Shown here one piece after another: positions 23,401 through 32,739 of a DNA stretch of 64,000 bases. The stretch covers positions 744,001-808,000 of the forward strand of contig CACVBU010000351.1 of NCBI GenBank assembly GCA_902728285.1, written 5' to 3'. Position numbers and translations under genes: made by a program. Positions within the stretch are counted from its first letter, which is position 1; every line of letters starts with the position of its first letter. The notes beneath the pieces were generated by a model. It had not been told where the DNA came from. It made no database searches and saw only the letters and a program-made list of their open reading frames with translations. Source of the stretch: Clytia hemisphaerica (taxonomy: Eukaryota; Cnidaria; Hydrozoa; Leptothecata; Clytiidae).

Positions 23401-26400
23401 AGTTTGAAGCACTTGGGTCTTCAATTGGTGTCAAATGTGGTATGTTCAGTGCAGTTGTACAGTTGTCCCACTCTCTTTTCGGGAAAATTTAGTTATTCTT
23501 ACTTGTCATATTAATACGTTTTCAAGAAGTTCTAGGCCAAAAATTCTGTTTCAGTCATTTTGGGAAAATTAAGGAAAAGCAGGTTTTGCTGACACCAGCA
23601 AAAATTTAAAATGTCCAAATATTTATCTCAAATTTGGTACGAAGGTAGGGTTGATAAATGCCTTTTAATAAAAAAAACAGTTTTTTAAAAACTTGATGAC
23701 GACTGCATTTTTTTCAGGGAAAACAAAATTTGGTGATTTTTGCTGACATCATCAATTTTTCAGAAAGAAATTTTTGGGAAATGAAAAACATTTATCAACC
23801 TTATCTTCCTACAAAATTTGAACTTGTTTCGAAAAATATTTATAGAAATTCAAGAAATATATCAAAATGGCCGAAACAGAATTTTTGGCCCAGGACTTTA
23901 TGGAAAGGTATAGTGAAAATAACCAATTAAGTTTTAAGGCAGAAAAAATCAATGCATAATAACTGGCTATTGCATATTTCATGATTCATCGAATCTTTTT
24001 GCACAGGTCGTAACTTGCCTGAGCATTTGTTTACAAATTTTGTAAGTGATTATGTTCCTATAAAAGTGCATTCTAAATTCTAAAAATTTTATTCTTATAT
24101 TACGATTTACCTCACAACTATTCTTCTCTAACTTCTCATGTTTTCAAGCCGTAATTGTGGGTGGAATAGACATGATGGCACAAAGTTTGGCACTTGCAAA
24201 GAAACCTCACATTATTATTGGTAAAAACATTTTGAAAAAGTATTCTTCAACCTGGTTGTCCTCATATTTGTTTTAGATAATTTTTTTGATCGCCATTTTT
24301 AAAAATTAAAGAAATTTTTGATCAGATACACTATGTTGTGTTTTATTGAAGGTTTTTGGGGTAGAACATAACTAAAACTTTATATTATTCTTTTAGCAAC
24401 ACCTGGAAGATTGATAGATCATTTGGAAAATACAAAAGGTTTCAGTTTACGATCCCTGAAATATTTGGTAGGTTACAATTAATTTTTGTCAAAACCCTAC
24501 TCGTAGCCCTTGCACTCTGTACAAAACAAGGGTTCTTCTCGGTGGATTTCCAAATAGATAAGTAATTATTTGCCAAAAAAAATAGTTCTTTAAAGTAGTT
24601 CTTTGAGATCTTTGTGTATAAAATTCTCTTTAGATTATGGATGAAGCTGATCGAATATTGAACATGGATTTCGAAGAGGAGGTATTTTTGATTTAATGTT
24701 CTTCAATGCTTTGTATCAGACCCAACGTGAGCATTTAAATTATTTTTTATTCATGATAATGCACCATATTGCAATGTTTTCTGACATTACATCACGAACC
24801 CAATAGCTGAAGAACAAGTATGGAGATAGTGTTCTCAAGATACCAGAATAAACTGAAATTTGGAAAAGAAATCAATTTTATAAAAAAACAGCAGGCACAG
24901 AAGGAGAAAATACCTCTTTTAAGAAGGAGACATCTGATATTGTCGTGTCAACGTGACCACTCACTGACCACTTGTTTGTAGTTTGTGTTTAGAATAATAT
25001 GGTCGGCCAACCACCAAGGCAGAGGATTAGCAGTCTTTGAAAAAGCCTCTGAAAGCAAATTCATTCACAAGAAAATTTCGACTTTTAAACTAGGGATAGT
25101 AAATGGGTGAAGAAAAATTAAAGTGATTAATGTTTAAATTGGTCTGATAGTCATAGATGAAGATATTACTATTAAGGCTCATTCCACAGTTGCATTAATA
25201 ATATACTGAAAACCCTTTTTTTAACCAGGTTGATAAAATTCTCAAAATTATTCCCAAAGAAAGACACACTTACCTCTTCTCCGCCACAATGACCAAAAAA
25301 GTTGCAAAATTACAAAGAGCATCACTTCAAAATCCTGTCAAAGTTGAGGTTTCCACCAAGTAAGTTGTGTAATCAAGTTCTGATCATTTTGTTCAACATG
25401 TTTTGATTTACCTATTTCTCATTGTTTAAAGTTCTTCCTTTTTAGACAGTTTTCTTTTGCTTTTGCTATGTCTTTTGATTTCCCTTTTTGGGAGAATTAA
25501 ATTAGAATTTACTTTTATCTATTGCAGCATTCACTTTTGCTTCCAAAAGTGTATTCTTTCTTTTTCCTTTAGGTTTCAAACGGTAGAAAAATTGTTACAA
25601 AGCTATATATTCATACCTCAAAAGTATAAGGTAAACATTTTTACATTATTTTGTATGATTCCAAAAGAATGCTTCACCAACAGGGGTTGAATAAGCGTAT
25701 CGCATTTCCCAAATTGCAATGCGTTTTAGATTACTTACAAGCTAAAAATTGAAAATTAATCCATTTCTAAATGCAAAAACCATGCTTGCCAAAAAAGTGG
25801 AATGCACTTTATAACCCTTATTTCGATGCATGAGTTTATCATAATGTGTTATCATAATGTGTTATCATATGTCCCATAAGGAAGATATATTTTCTGATAA
25901 TCACCTTTCCTCATTTATTATAGTTTTCAAAACTTTGTCATAAATTCTGTCCAAATATCTGTGGACCAAGATCTGTGATTATTCTTTTTTTTATTCAGGA
26001 TTGCTATTTAGTATCGATCATGAACGAACTGGCTGGAAATTCTTTCATGATTTTTTGTGGAACTTGCAATAATGTACAAAGGTCATTAAATTATGATTTA
26101 ATTGGAAGCAACTGATTCAGTTTCAACTTACTACATTTAGAAACATTTTTTCCAAATTTTCTTCGTATGGTCTCATGAGAACAAAACAAGTGTGTCTATC
26201 AAAATTATTTGGGTAATTTTGACTAAATTTAAATGTTGTTCTTCCAATTAATAAAACATTTCTTTCTACCGGGTGCACCAAAAAAAAGTATACAACTTTG
26301 TCGAGATATTGTGAGCTACAGGATTTATTTTTTTGTTCATTCTTTTTTTATTGTATAGAGGATGCTCTAACTTGAATTTTGAGCTATCATACATTAAATT

Positions 26401-29400
26401 TGAAAAAGTAGTTCGGAAGTTATTACCAAAAAACTGACTTTTTTTCCATGTCGAAATTTCAAAAAATGACTAAAAACAGCGAGCAAACTTTTCTCTTGAC
26501 ACTTACCTTCTTTACACATGAAAATATCAAAAAAATGCAACTGTGTTCATCAAAACTTACGGAATTTAATAGTATGGTAAAACAAGCTATTCCCACGTGG
26601 GATATTATTTTTGGAAAGGCTAAAAATTTTTTTTGGAAATCTCCAAGAGAGGTTTTGATGCTATGTGTGTGTGCTATGTGAGAAGACCTTTGAAAAAATA
26701 GATCACCATTTCTAGACTAGTTGCTCAAAGAACTTGGGTCTGCATTGAGTTTGCTGGTGTTGGACGTGTTCATGACGTGCAAATAAGATGGAGAAACTGT
26801 TGGCAAAATATAAGATAAGAGAAAAAAGAATAAAAAAAACCAATGAAGTTGTGTTTTTGTAATTTTGTCTTATTTATAGCGTGATTGCTGTTTTTAATGA
26901 TTTTTTGAAATTTCGACATGAAAAAAAAGTCAGTTTTTTGGAAACAACTTTCGAACTACTTTTTCAAACTTAATGTATGATAGCTCAAAATTTAAGTTAG
27001 AGCATCCTCTATATAATAAAAAAAGAATGAACGAAAAATTTAAATCCTGAAGCTCACAATATCTCGACAAAGTTGTATACTTTTTTTTGGTGCACCCGGT
27101 ATATTTTGAGATTTTGAGATAATTTGATGAGAATTGGGTCTAATCCTTTGCATTGGAGTGTCCCACGAGGTTTAGGACCATTGGGAACCAGCTCAGCTCT
27201 GTATGGAGCAGTGGTGAACCCTTTTCTGGACGGAATATCAAGTTCTACTGTTTTTTTGGACCTACCCCGGTGGGGTGAAGGTCCTATAAATTCACCTCTG
27301 TCCGTTCGTCCGTCCGTTCGTTACCAGCTTTTCTCGAGATTGAATCATAGGAATCATTTGATTTTTGGTACAAAGGTGCAAAACAGTGGTGGCCAAAATG
27401 TGATGGAGCCCGATTTTCGAAAAAAAAATTTTTTGGGCAAATTTGGGCCAAAAAACGGCTAAAAAACGGGTTTTTTGGACTTTGTGAAAAATTGGATCAT
27501 TAAATTTTTTTGATTTTTTGCATGAAAGTAGGGTACCATCATAGGTAAAAGATGGCTCAAGCAGATTTTTGCAAAAAAATTTATTTGGCTTAAAAAACGC
27601 ATGTTTATCTATAAGAATCACTATTAATAAGCATACATCAATGTTCTTAGTCAAATTACTCAATTTCTTTATGAGATAGAAGTTTTTTTTGCTCATGAGG
27701 GCTTACTTTTGAAGAATGTGTGTTTAGACATGAAAATTTGGTTGCTTGTCGTGTTTTTATAGGAAAACTGGCCAAATTCGATATTTTTTTATGAGCACAT
27801 TATATTAGGTATTAGCTTTTCTCGAGATTGGCTCTTTCATTCTTTATGATTTTTTGCACAAAGATGCATAACTATAAACCCTCGAATGTGATTGAGCCCG
27901 ATTTTCGAAAAAAAATGTTTTTGGACAAATTTGGGCCAAAAAACGGCTAAAAAGCGGGTCTTTTGGACTTTGTGAAAAATTGGATCATTGATTTTTTCTG
28001 ATTTTTTGCAGGGAAGTAGGGTACCATTATAGGTAAAAGATGGCTCAGGGAGATTTTTGCAAAAAGATTTGTTGGCTCAAAAAAACGCATGTTTATCTAT
28101 AAGAATCACTATTAATAAGCATACATTACTGTTCTTAGTCAAATTACTCAATTTTTTTATGAGATAGATGTTTTTTTTGCTCACGAGGGCTTACTTTTGA
28201 AGCATATATGTGTTTAGACATGAAATTTTGGTTGCTTGGCGTGTTTTTATAGAAAAACTGGCCAAATTCGATTTTTTTTTATAAGCACATTATCAATTAC
28301 TTAGGTATTAGCTTTTCTCGAGATTGGCTCTTTCATTCTTTATGATTTTTTGCACAAAGATGCATAACTAACACCCGAATGTGACTGAGCCCAATTTTCG
28401 AAAAAAATGTTTATGGGCAAATTTGGGCCAAAAAACGGCTAAAAAAAGGGTTTTTTGGACTTTGTGAAATATTGGATCGTTGTTTTTTTTCTGATTTTTT
28501 GCATGAAAATAGGTAAAAGATGGGTCAAGCAGATTTTTGTAAAAAAACTTTCCAGCTCAAAAAACGCATCTTTATCTATAAGAATCACTATTAATAAGCA
28601 TACATCAATGTTCTTAGCCAAATTACTCAATTTTTTAATGAGGTAGATGTCTTTTCATGCTCACGAAGTCTTGAATATGAAAGAATATTTCAAGAGCATG
28701 AAATTTTGGTTTCTAAACGTTTTTTATAAGAAACAAACGACTAATTTTAATAAATCGTCACTATTTTTGTTCTGAATGATTGTTTAACGTTCATGCTCAC
28801 GTAGATAACAATTATATATGTGTTAAATGCATAACCAGGTAGGTCCATAAAAGTATCACTTGTTTTTTCTTTCACAGGGTTTGTCTTTTACTTCGTCACT
28901 TGGGATTTCATGCGATTCCACTACATGGCCAAATGTCACAGGTATCAAATAGAGCAATTCATTTTTTATGTTATTCTAATACAAGCTACAATGAGTTGAA
29001 GTTACTCTCATAACCAATTTTATCATCTTATTAATGCAGACATCCAGGTATCAAATTACTAAATTCGAAAATAAATTCTAATATAATAACAAATGATTGC
29101 AGATTAGTTAAGTCTGCCATTTCGAGGTGATAAAAGTATCTACATAGTGTCCTCCCCCCCCCCCCCTTTTAAAAGGGGGGGGGGATTTTTTTTTTCAGAA
29201 AATAGGAAAAGGGGGGTGGGGCAAAATGGTTTTCAAAAATCTAGGGGGGGGGGGGGGTAATCAAAAGGGAGGGGAGAAAAAATGGCCCCAAAAAGTCTAG
29301 GGGGGAGGAGAAAAAATTTTTTCTACTGTGGAAAAATATTTTTTCTACTCTCTGTAGCTAACTTTGTCTAAACTAACATCTAAAAAATATACATATATAC

Positions 29401-32189
29401 ATACACTCTGTGGAAACTCTGTGGAAACTTTTTTTCAATTTTTAACGTGAATAGAAGCATCAAGAGCAAAAATTGAAAAAAAAATTTTTAGGGGGGGGAA
29501 TTTTCAAATCTCAGGGGGGGGGATTTAAAAGGGGGGAAGAGGGATTTTTTTCCATTTTCTAGGGGGGGGGGGAAACCAACCTACTATAGGACACTATGAT
29601 CTAATCAATAACGTCTGGTATTCTGGATTTTTTGTGTCGTTAGAATGTTATGTCCAGATTTAAATACAAATACAAAGTGTGGGATTACTTTATGATGATA
29701 AATTTGATTTTATTCTGATGGAGAGGTGTGTGAATAGGAAAACAGAGACACTTCCAGGTTCAACCTAAATAACGGTGATACATAATACCAGGTGCGCCAC
29801 AAAAACTTTTCTCTCTTTAAAATCAATTTGCTCGAAATTCAAAAATTTTAAAGGAACCAATCCTTTTTCATTGAAACGAAGAAAGTTAAACTTAAATTTC
29901 GACGGGTCATTTATTAAATTTGATTCATTAGATCAAAAGTTATGCTCAATTGAATAAAGGAGTTACTTTCAGAAAGTACTCAAAAATGTTGAAAATCGAC
30001 CTATCAAATATTTATTCTAAAATTGGCAATTGAGAGCTTTCAAATGATATAGTACCCGGTATTTTAGATATATAGATCAGGTCGAGACACGCAAACTTAC
30101 TGATATAAAAATTTTGAATTTTTCTCACAGTCCAAACGTTTAGGAGCTCTCAACAAATACAAATCAAAATCACGAGATATCCTAATAGCAACAGATGTGG
30201 CAAGTCGTGGATTAGATATTCCTCATGTTGATATCGTCATCAATTTTGATATTCCAACGCACTCCAAAGTAAGGTTTCTCTTTGCAGAATGAATGACGTA
30301 AGAATATATGCAATATATTTCACTGATTTCACTGAAGATTGCCATCCTGGATGGCATGAAACTTTGAGTATGAAATTAACTTAAATCGCTTTCTTTACTC
30401 AAACTAGTATATACAATATATATTACAATGAACGAACATGTTGTAAAACTTGTTAAATTAGCCAATATATGGCTCTTTTTTGATAAATTACATAAATTCT
30501 GTGGCCGTTTTTACGAATTTCCCCCTTTTTAGGGGTGTGGTGGGATGCTGATGCTATGCCTGATTCTGCTGCATTCAAATTAAAAAGCTTCAATTAAATT
30601 ATCGGCTCACCAATAAATATACAACCATGATTATGTCTTTAAAACTGCCTTAGATCTCATTCTTTTTCAATTCGATTTTCATTTAGGATTATATCCATCG
30701 TGTGGGAAGGACAGCTCGTGCTGGACGATCTGGTCGTTCAATCACTTTCGTCACACAGTAAGTTTCGCAATGTTCTTTTAGGTTGACAGATTACTGAGTG
30801 GGCTAAATTTTGTAACAAACTGAAAACCAGTTGTCAAAGGGGGATATTTTATATACACAAGATACGGCCAGACGAAATCAGATGTATAGATCCATCCTGG
30901 ACAATAAATCATAAGTGTTTTGACCCCCCTGGTAATATTAAAGATACACACATTTGGGCCTAGGCTTTTACAATTCCATTTAATTAAGAGAAATCTATAT
31001 TTTCTTAGTATTGGTTTGGTCGTGAGAGAAGGGAATTCCGTCCACAAAAAAAGAAACCCAATCTGTAGCATCTAATTTGAAAACTTGATTTTCTAAGAAT
31101 TTCCTTTTATTTTATTTTTTAAGAAGGAAGGATTGACTAAAAAGTGATTAACTGCGTTTTAACTTACGACAGGCAACAAGTGATAATCGCACGGTACCGA
31201 GTACAATATATCCGATATTGTACGAGTAAAAGTGTGATAACTGGTTTATCGTCAACTTGAAAAATATCAACAAACTTTTCTCTCTTTATTTGTCTTTTTC
31301 TTTCTTTTTTATGTTTTTTTCTCTTTGTGTATTTTCTCTCTGCTCAGCTCTGCTCTATTTTGATGAAATCAACATCAAAACATTCGAAAAAGAATCGAAC
31401 GGTCATTAAAAAGATCAAAACAGATTGCTCTATTTTTCATGTTGACGATAATCAGTATTATTATCAACAATCCTAACTTTTTGAGTAACCCAATCAGGAA
31501 AATCTCAATCAGTTTCTTTCCTTTTCAATTTCAGATACGACGTTGAGCTATACCAGCGGATCGAACAATTGATAGGGAAAAAGCTTCCACAACACCCGAT
31601 TGTCGAAGAAGAAGTCATGTTGTTAGTACAAAGAGTCAATGAAGCGCAGCGTCACGCTAGAATGGTCAGCATTTTTTATACACCCTTATTTAATGACTTG
31701 TTCAGCAGAAATGCTGTAAAATTTTTCCTTTTGTTTTGGAGAAATTGTGAAAGGTTGAGGTCATTGACAGTAGTCATTATCTTAGAATTGGCGATGTTAT
31801 CGTCCCTTAAAATGTCATCCTGAAGTCACAGTAAAGTTTGGGTAACAAAGAACGACAAATTAAAAACTTTACTCCCGCAACCTAACCCTGAAAGCGAAAC
31901 ATGTTCACAAATTTTCTTCGAATTTCCTTTTTTCTTTTTTTTTCTTTAACTTTGACACTTTTCTCTCCTTCCACAGGAAATGAAGGAACTTCATGATAGT
32001 AAACGAAAATGTATCGATGTTGATGACGAAGATACAGCATCAAACACTATGCAACATTTCTCAAAGAAAATGAAATATGATAAAGAACAGAAACGAAAAG
32101 CTAAGCATGGTGGTGGCGAGGGTGGACCCAGAGGCGGCGGTGGTGGTGGTGGACACAAAGGGAAATTCAAGAAAAAGAAAGCTTATTAA
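14490..32189 (+). CDS. DDX47: DEAD-box RNA helicase DDX47 (Rrp3 orthologue), 14 exons
   Basis: Exons by GT-AG reading: 14490-14546, 23053-23270, 23375-23439, 24149-24220, 24397-24467, 24634-24681, 25229-25359, 25573-25630, 25999-26081, 28878-28941, 30131-30268, 30687-30757, 31535-31664, 31977-32189. They join in frame to 472 residues (human 455). The product is a nucleolar ATP-dependent RNA helicase for early 18S pre-rRNA processing. Motifs in order: Q motif Gln41, AETGSGKT (58-65), PTRELA (90-95), TPGR, DEAD (164-167), SAT (195-197), [10 protein letters not shown] (309-318) and [10 protein letters not shown] from 339. The tail is Lys-rich with a run of glycines (RGG-like), which is longer than I recall in vertebrates. 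Exon 1 is chosen because ATGGCG starts a short acidic/lysine leader ending in KKKFSDL, which joins directly to [15 protein letters not shown]. That exon is 8.5 kb upstream and is the least certain part. NUBP1 starts 551 bp downstream on the same strand. Confidence 0.95.
15090..15350. repeat. AATCGAA/TTCGATT-rich low-order array
   Basis: Dozens of AATCGAA, AATCGAAGTGATTG and inverse words in both orientations, giving strong self-complementarity. The same words recur at 16740-17376 and weakly at 41060-41180. Confidence 0.6.
15565..16545. mobile_element. Nested fold-back (palindromic) element
   Basis: The outer arms begin CTTTCTTAAGGCGGGCATCA and continue AATAACTTGTGTTCGCGTC. They are inverted almost perfectly at about 16505-16545. 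Inside, 'cttgccgccatcttgaat' (15867-15884) is inverted at 16229-16245. Then 15882-16069 is a near-perfect hairpin of about 90 bp arms, and 16135-16219 another of about 40 bp arms centred on TCACGTGA. No coding capacity. The element is best described as a layered fold-back transposon, possibly with a second palindromic element inserted. Confidence 0.7.
16623..18481. mobile_element. TIR element with GGACTCACAGCTCTGACCC ends
   Basis: GGACTCACAGCTCTGACCC followed by TCAAGTAT, CATCAG, TTTAAA and AGACGGGTTC at 16636-16705 is matched inverted at 18397-18467, giving arms of about 75 bp. No transposase is readable inside. The smaller AATCGAA palindrome (16896-17376) lies within it. Confidence 0.6.
16896..17376. 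repeat. AATCGAA-family inverted-repeat unit
   Basis: The arm at 16896-16970 (agatttccagacaatctcaa onward) is inverted at about 17300-17376, with a third related arm at 17024-17092. A fragment of the same arm recurs at 21157-21187. It is non-coding, and long open frames here are repeat artefacts. Confidence 0.55.
19491..19849. mobile_element. TA-flanked MITE, CCGTCAACTGCTCTAACTTG ends (copy 2)
   Basis: Same ends as 13180-13699, but in inverse orientation and shorter (359 bp). The right end reads CAAGTTAGAGCAGTTGACAG before TA. Shared internal blocks confirm a common origin, with an internal deletion in this copy. Confidence 0.75.
20052..20811. mobile_element. TIR element, CAGGGATATGTTATAGCGTA ends
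   Basis: Left end CAGGGATATGTTATAGCGTA then GCTGGAT at 20052-20078, inverted at 20785-20811 (ATCCAGCTACGCTATAACAT then ATCCCTG). 760 bp, with no open frame of note inside; non-autonomous. Confidence 0.7.
21068..21345 (+). repeat. Direct repeat pair with ACCCAATTCCCCTCA core
   Basis: 'tacccaattcccctcacatg' with 'gggttgaccc', 'ggcaaa/gggcgaa' and 'agccaagtgaacc' occurs at 21068-21150 and again at 21268-21335. GGGTTGACCC resembles a tRNA B box only loosely, so I do not call it a SINE. Confidence 0.5.
21590..22690 (+). pseudogene. Decayed LINE-type ORF1 (coiled coil plus RRM-like region)
   Basis: The 22009-22287 stretch encodes a lysine/glutamate-rich coiled coil. In shifted frames it continues to NIIIHRLPE (about 22322-22348), [14 protein letters not shown] (about 22397-22440), [18 protein letters not shown] (about 22474-22530) and [11 protein letters not shown] (about 22541-22574). 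Order and wording resemble the coiled-coil, RRM-like and C-terminal parts of L1/Tx1-type ORF1 proteins. At least two frameshifts and an in-frame stop break it, and no reverse transcriptase follows. The 21590-21846 open frame may or may not belong to the same element. Confidence 0.55.
26267..27101. mobile_element. Long-TIR element, TACCGGGTGCACC ends
   Basis: Both ends read TACCGGGTGCACC then an A/T run and GTATACAACTTTGTCGAGAT. The inverted arms stay recognisable for about 190 bp, to the 'catgtcgaaatttc' block near 26450 and 26905. TA at each end suits a mariner/IS630-type target. The ~450 bp centre has only a 78-codon open frame that I cannot match to a transposase. Confidence 0.75.
27258..28846. 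mobile_element. GGACCTACC-family TIR element, copy A, with internal tandem repeats
   Basis: Ends GGACCTACCCCGGTGGGG and CCAGGTAGGTCC. Near the left end is CCGTTCGTCCGTCCGTTCG. The inside consists of three tandem units of roughly 485-495 bp starting at about 27328, 27815 and 28311, each beginning 'agcttttctcgagattg'. Each unit contains 'aaatttgggccaaaaaacgg' and 'taagaatcactattaataag'. No transposase visible. Confidence 0.7.
28942..30130 (+). other. DDX47 intron 10
   Basis: A 1.2 kb intron holding a G/C-run element (29143-29599). Nothing recognised in the remainder. Confidence 0.6.
29143..29599. mobile_element. G-run element, CATAGTGTCC ends
   Basis: Starts CATAGTGTCCT and ends AGGACACTATG as an inverted repeat. 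Between them are a C13 run, several G8-G13 runs and A/T filler. This is a low-complexity MITE-like unit, and the exact run lengths may be assembly-sensitive. Confidence 0.55.
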
Positions 32190-32385
32190 TCAACATGTTA
32201 TATTTATATGGGTGTGGTGAATTTAGTGATTCCGAGAATGAAGATTTGTTGTTACGCCATATCGATCGTTGATTTTGTCTGCAATCTTTACAGTGTTTCA
32301 TTGGAACACAATAACGTTCATCTAAGGAAAAGGCATTTCTTCTTCAAGATGAAGAATTTTGAATGGAAGATTATATTATGACGAG

Positions 32386-32391
32386 AATAAA
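32386..32391 (+). terminator. DDX47 polyadenylation signal
   Basis: AATAAA 197 bases after the DDX47 stop codon, the only canonical signal I see before the NUBP1 start. Confidence 0.6.
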
Positions 32392-32659
32392 ACTTGGATT
32401 ACCACTTTTTGTCTGTTTTCCTCAAACCAGGCGTTTTTTTGGAATAGATTCTTTCTGGCACTCTGATGTTCTGAATCTTGTGAAAGTGTTGACCTACCTA
32501 CCTATCTATAGGCAGTTTAATTTTATTTGCTTTAAAGTTAGATTTGTATACATTCGAATTTAAAGACTTTCATACATTAGCATTACTATTAAGAGAGGTG
32601 GATGCGTGCTGGTTCCTTCTTATTTTGAAAAGATTCCCAGTTTCGATCATATTTTGTTT

Positions 32660-32686
32660 TCTTCTTGTTTATTTCTTTCTCTACAG
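32660..32686 (+). promoter_or_regulatory. Strong splice acceptor just upstream of NUBP1 ATG
   Basis: A run TTTTCTTCTTGTTTATTTC then TTTCTCTACAG ends with AG at 32685-32686, 53 bases before the NUBP1 start codon. It could end a 5' UTR intron or be a spliced-leader acceptor for a downstream gene of a DDX47-NUBP1 operon. Confidence 0.5.
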
Positions 32687-32739
32687 AATTAAAACTAGAA
32701 AACAAAAAACAACAAAATTTAAATACCCAAAGCTACAAG

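Larger units (their letters stand above)
26082..28877 (+). other. DDX47 intron 9, holds two transposons
   Basis: A 2.8 kb intron that consists almost entirely of a long-TIR element (26267-27101) and copy A of the GGACCTACC family (27258-28846), which ends 31 bp before the next exon. Confidence 0.7.
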
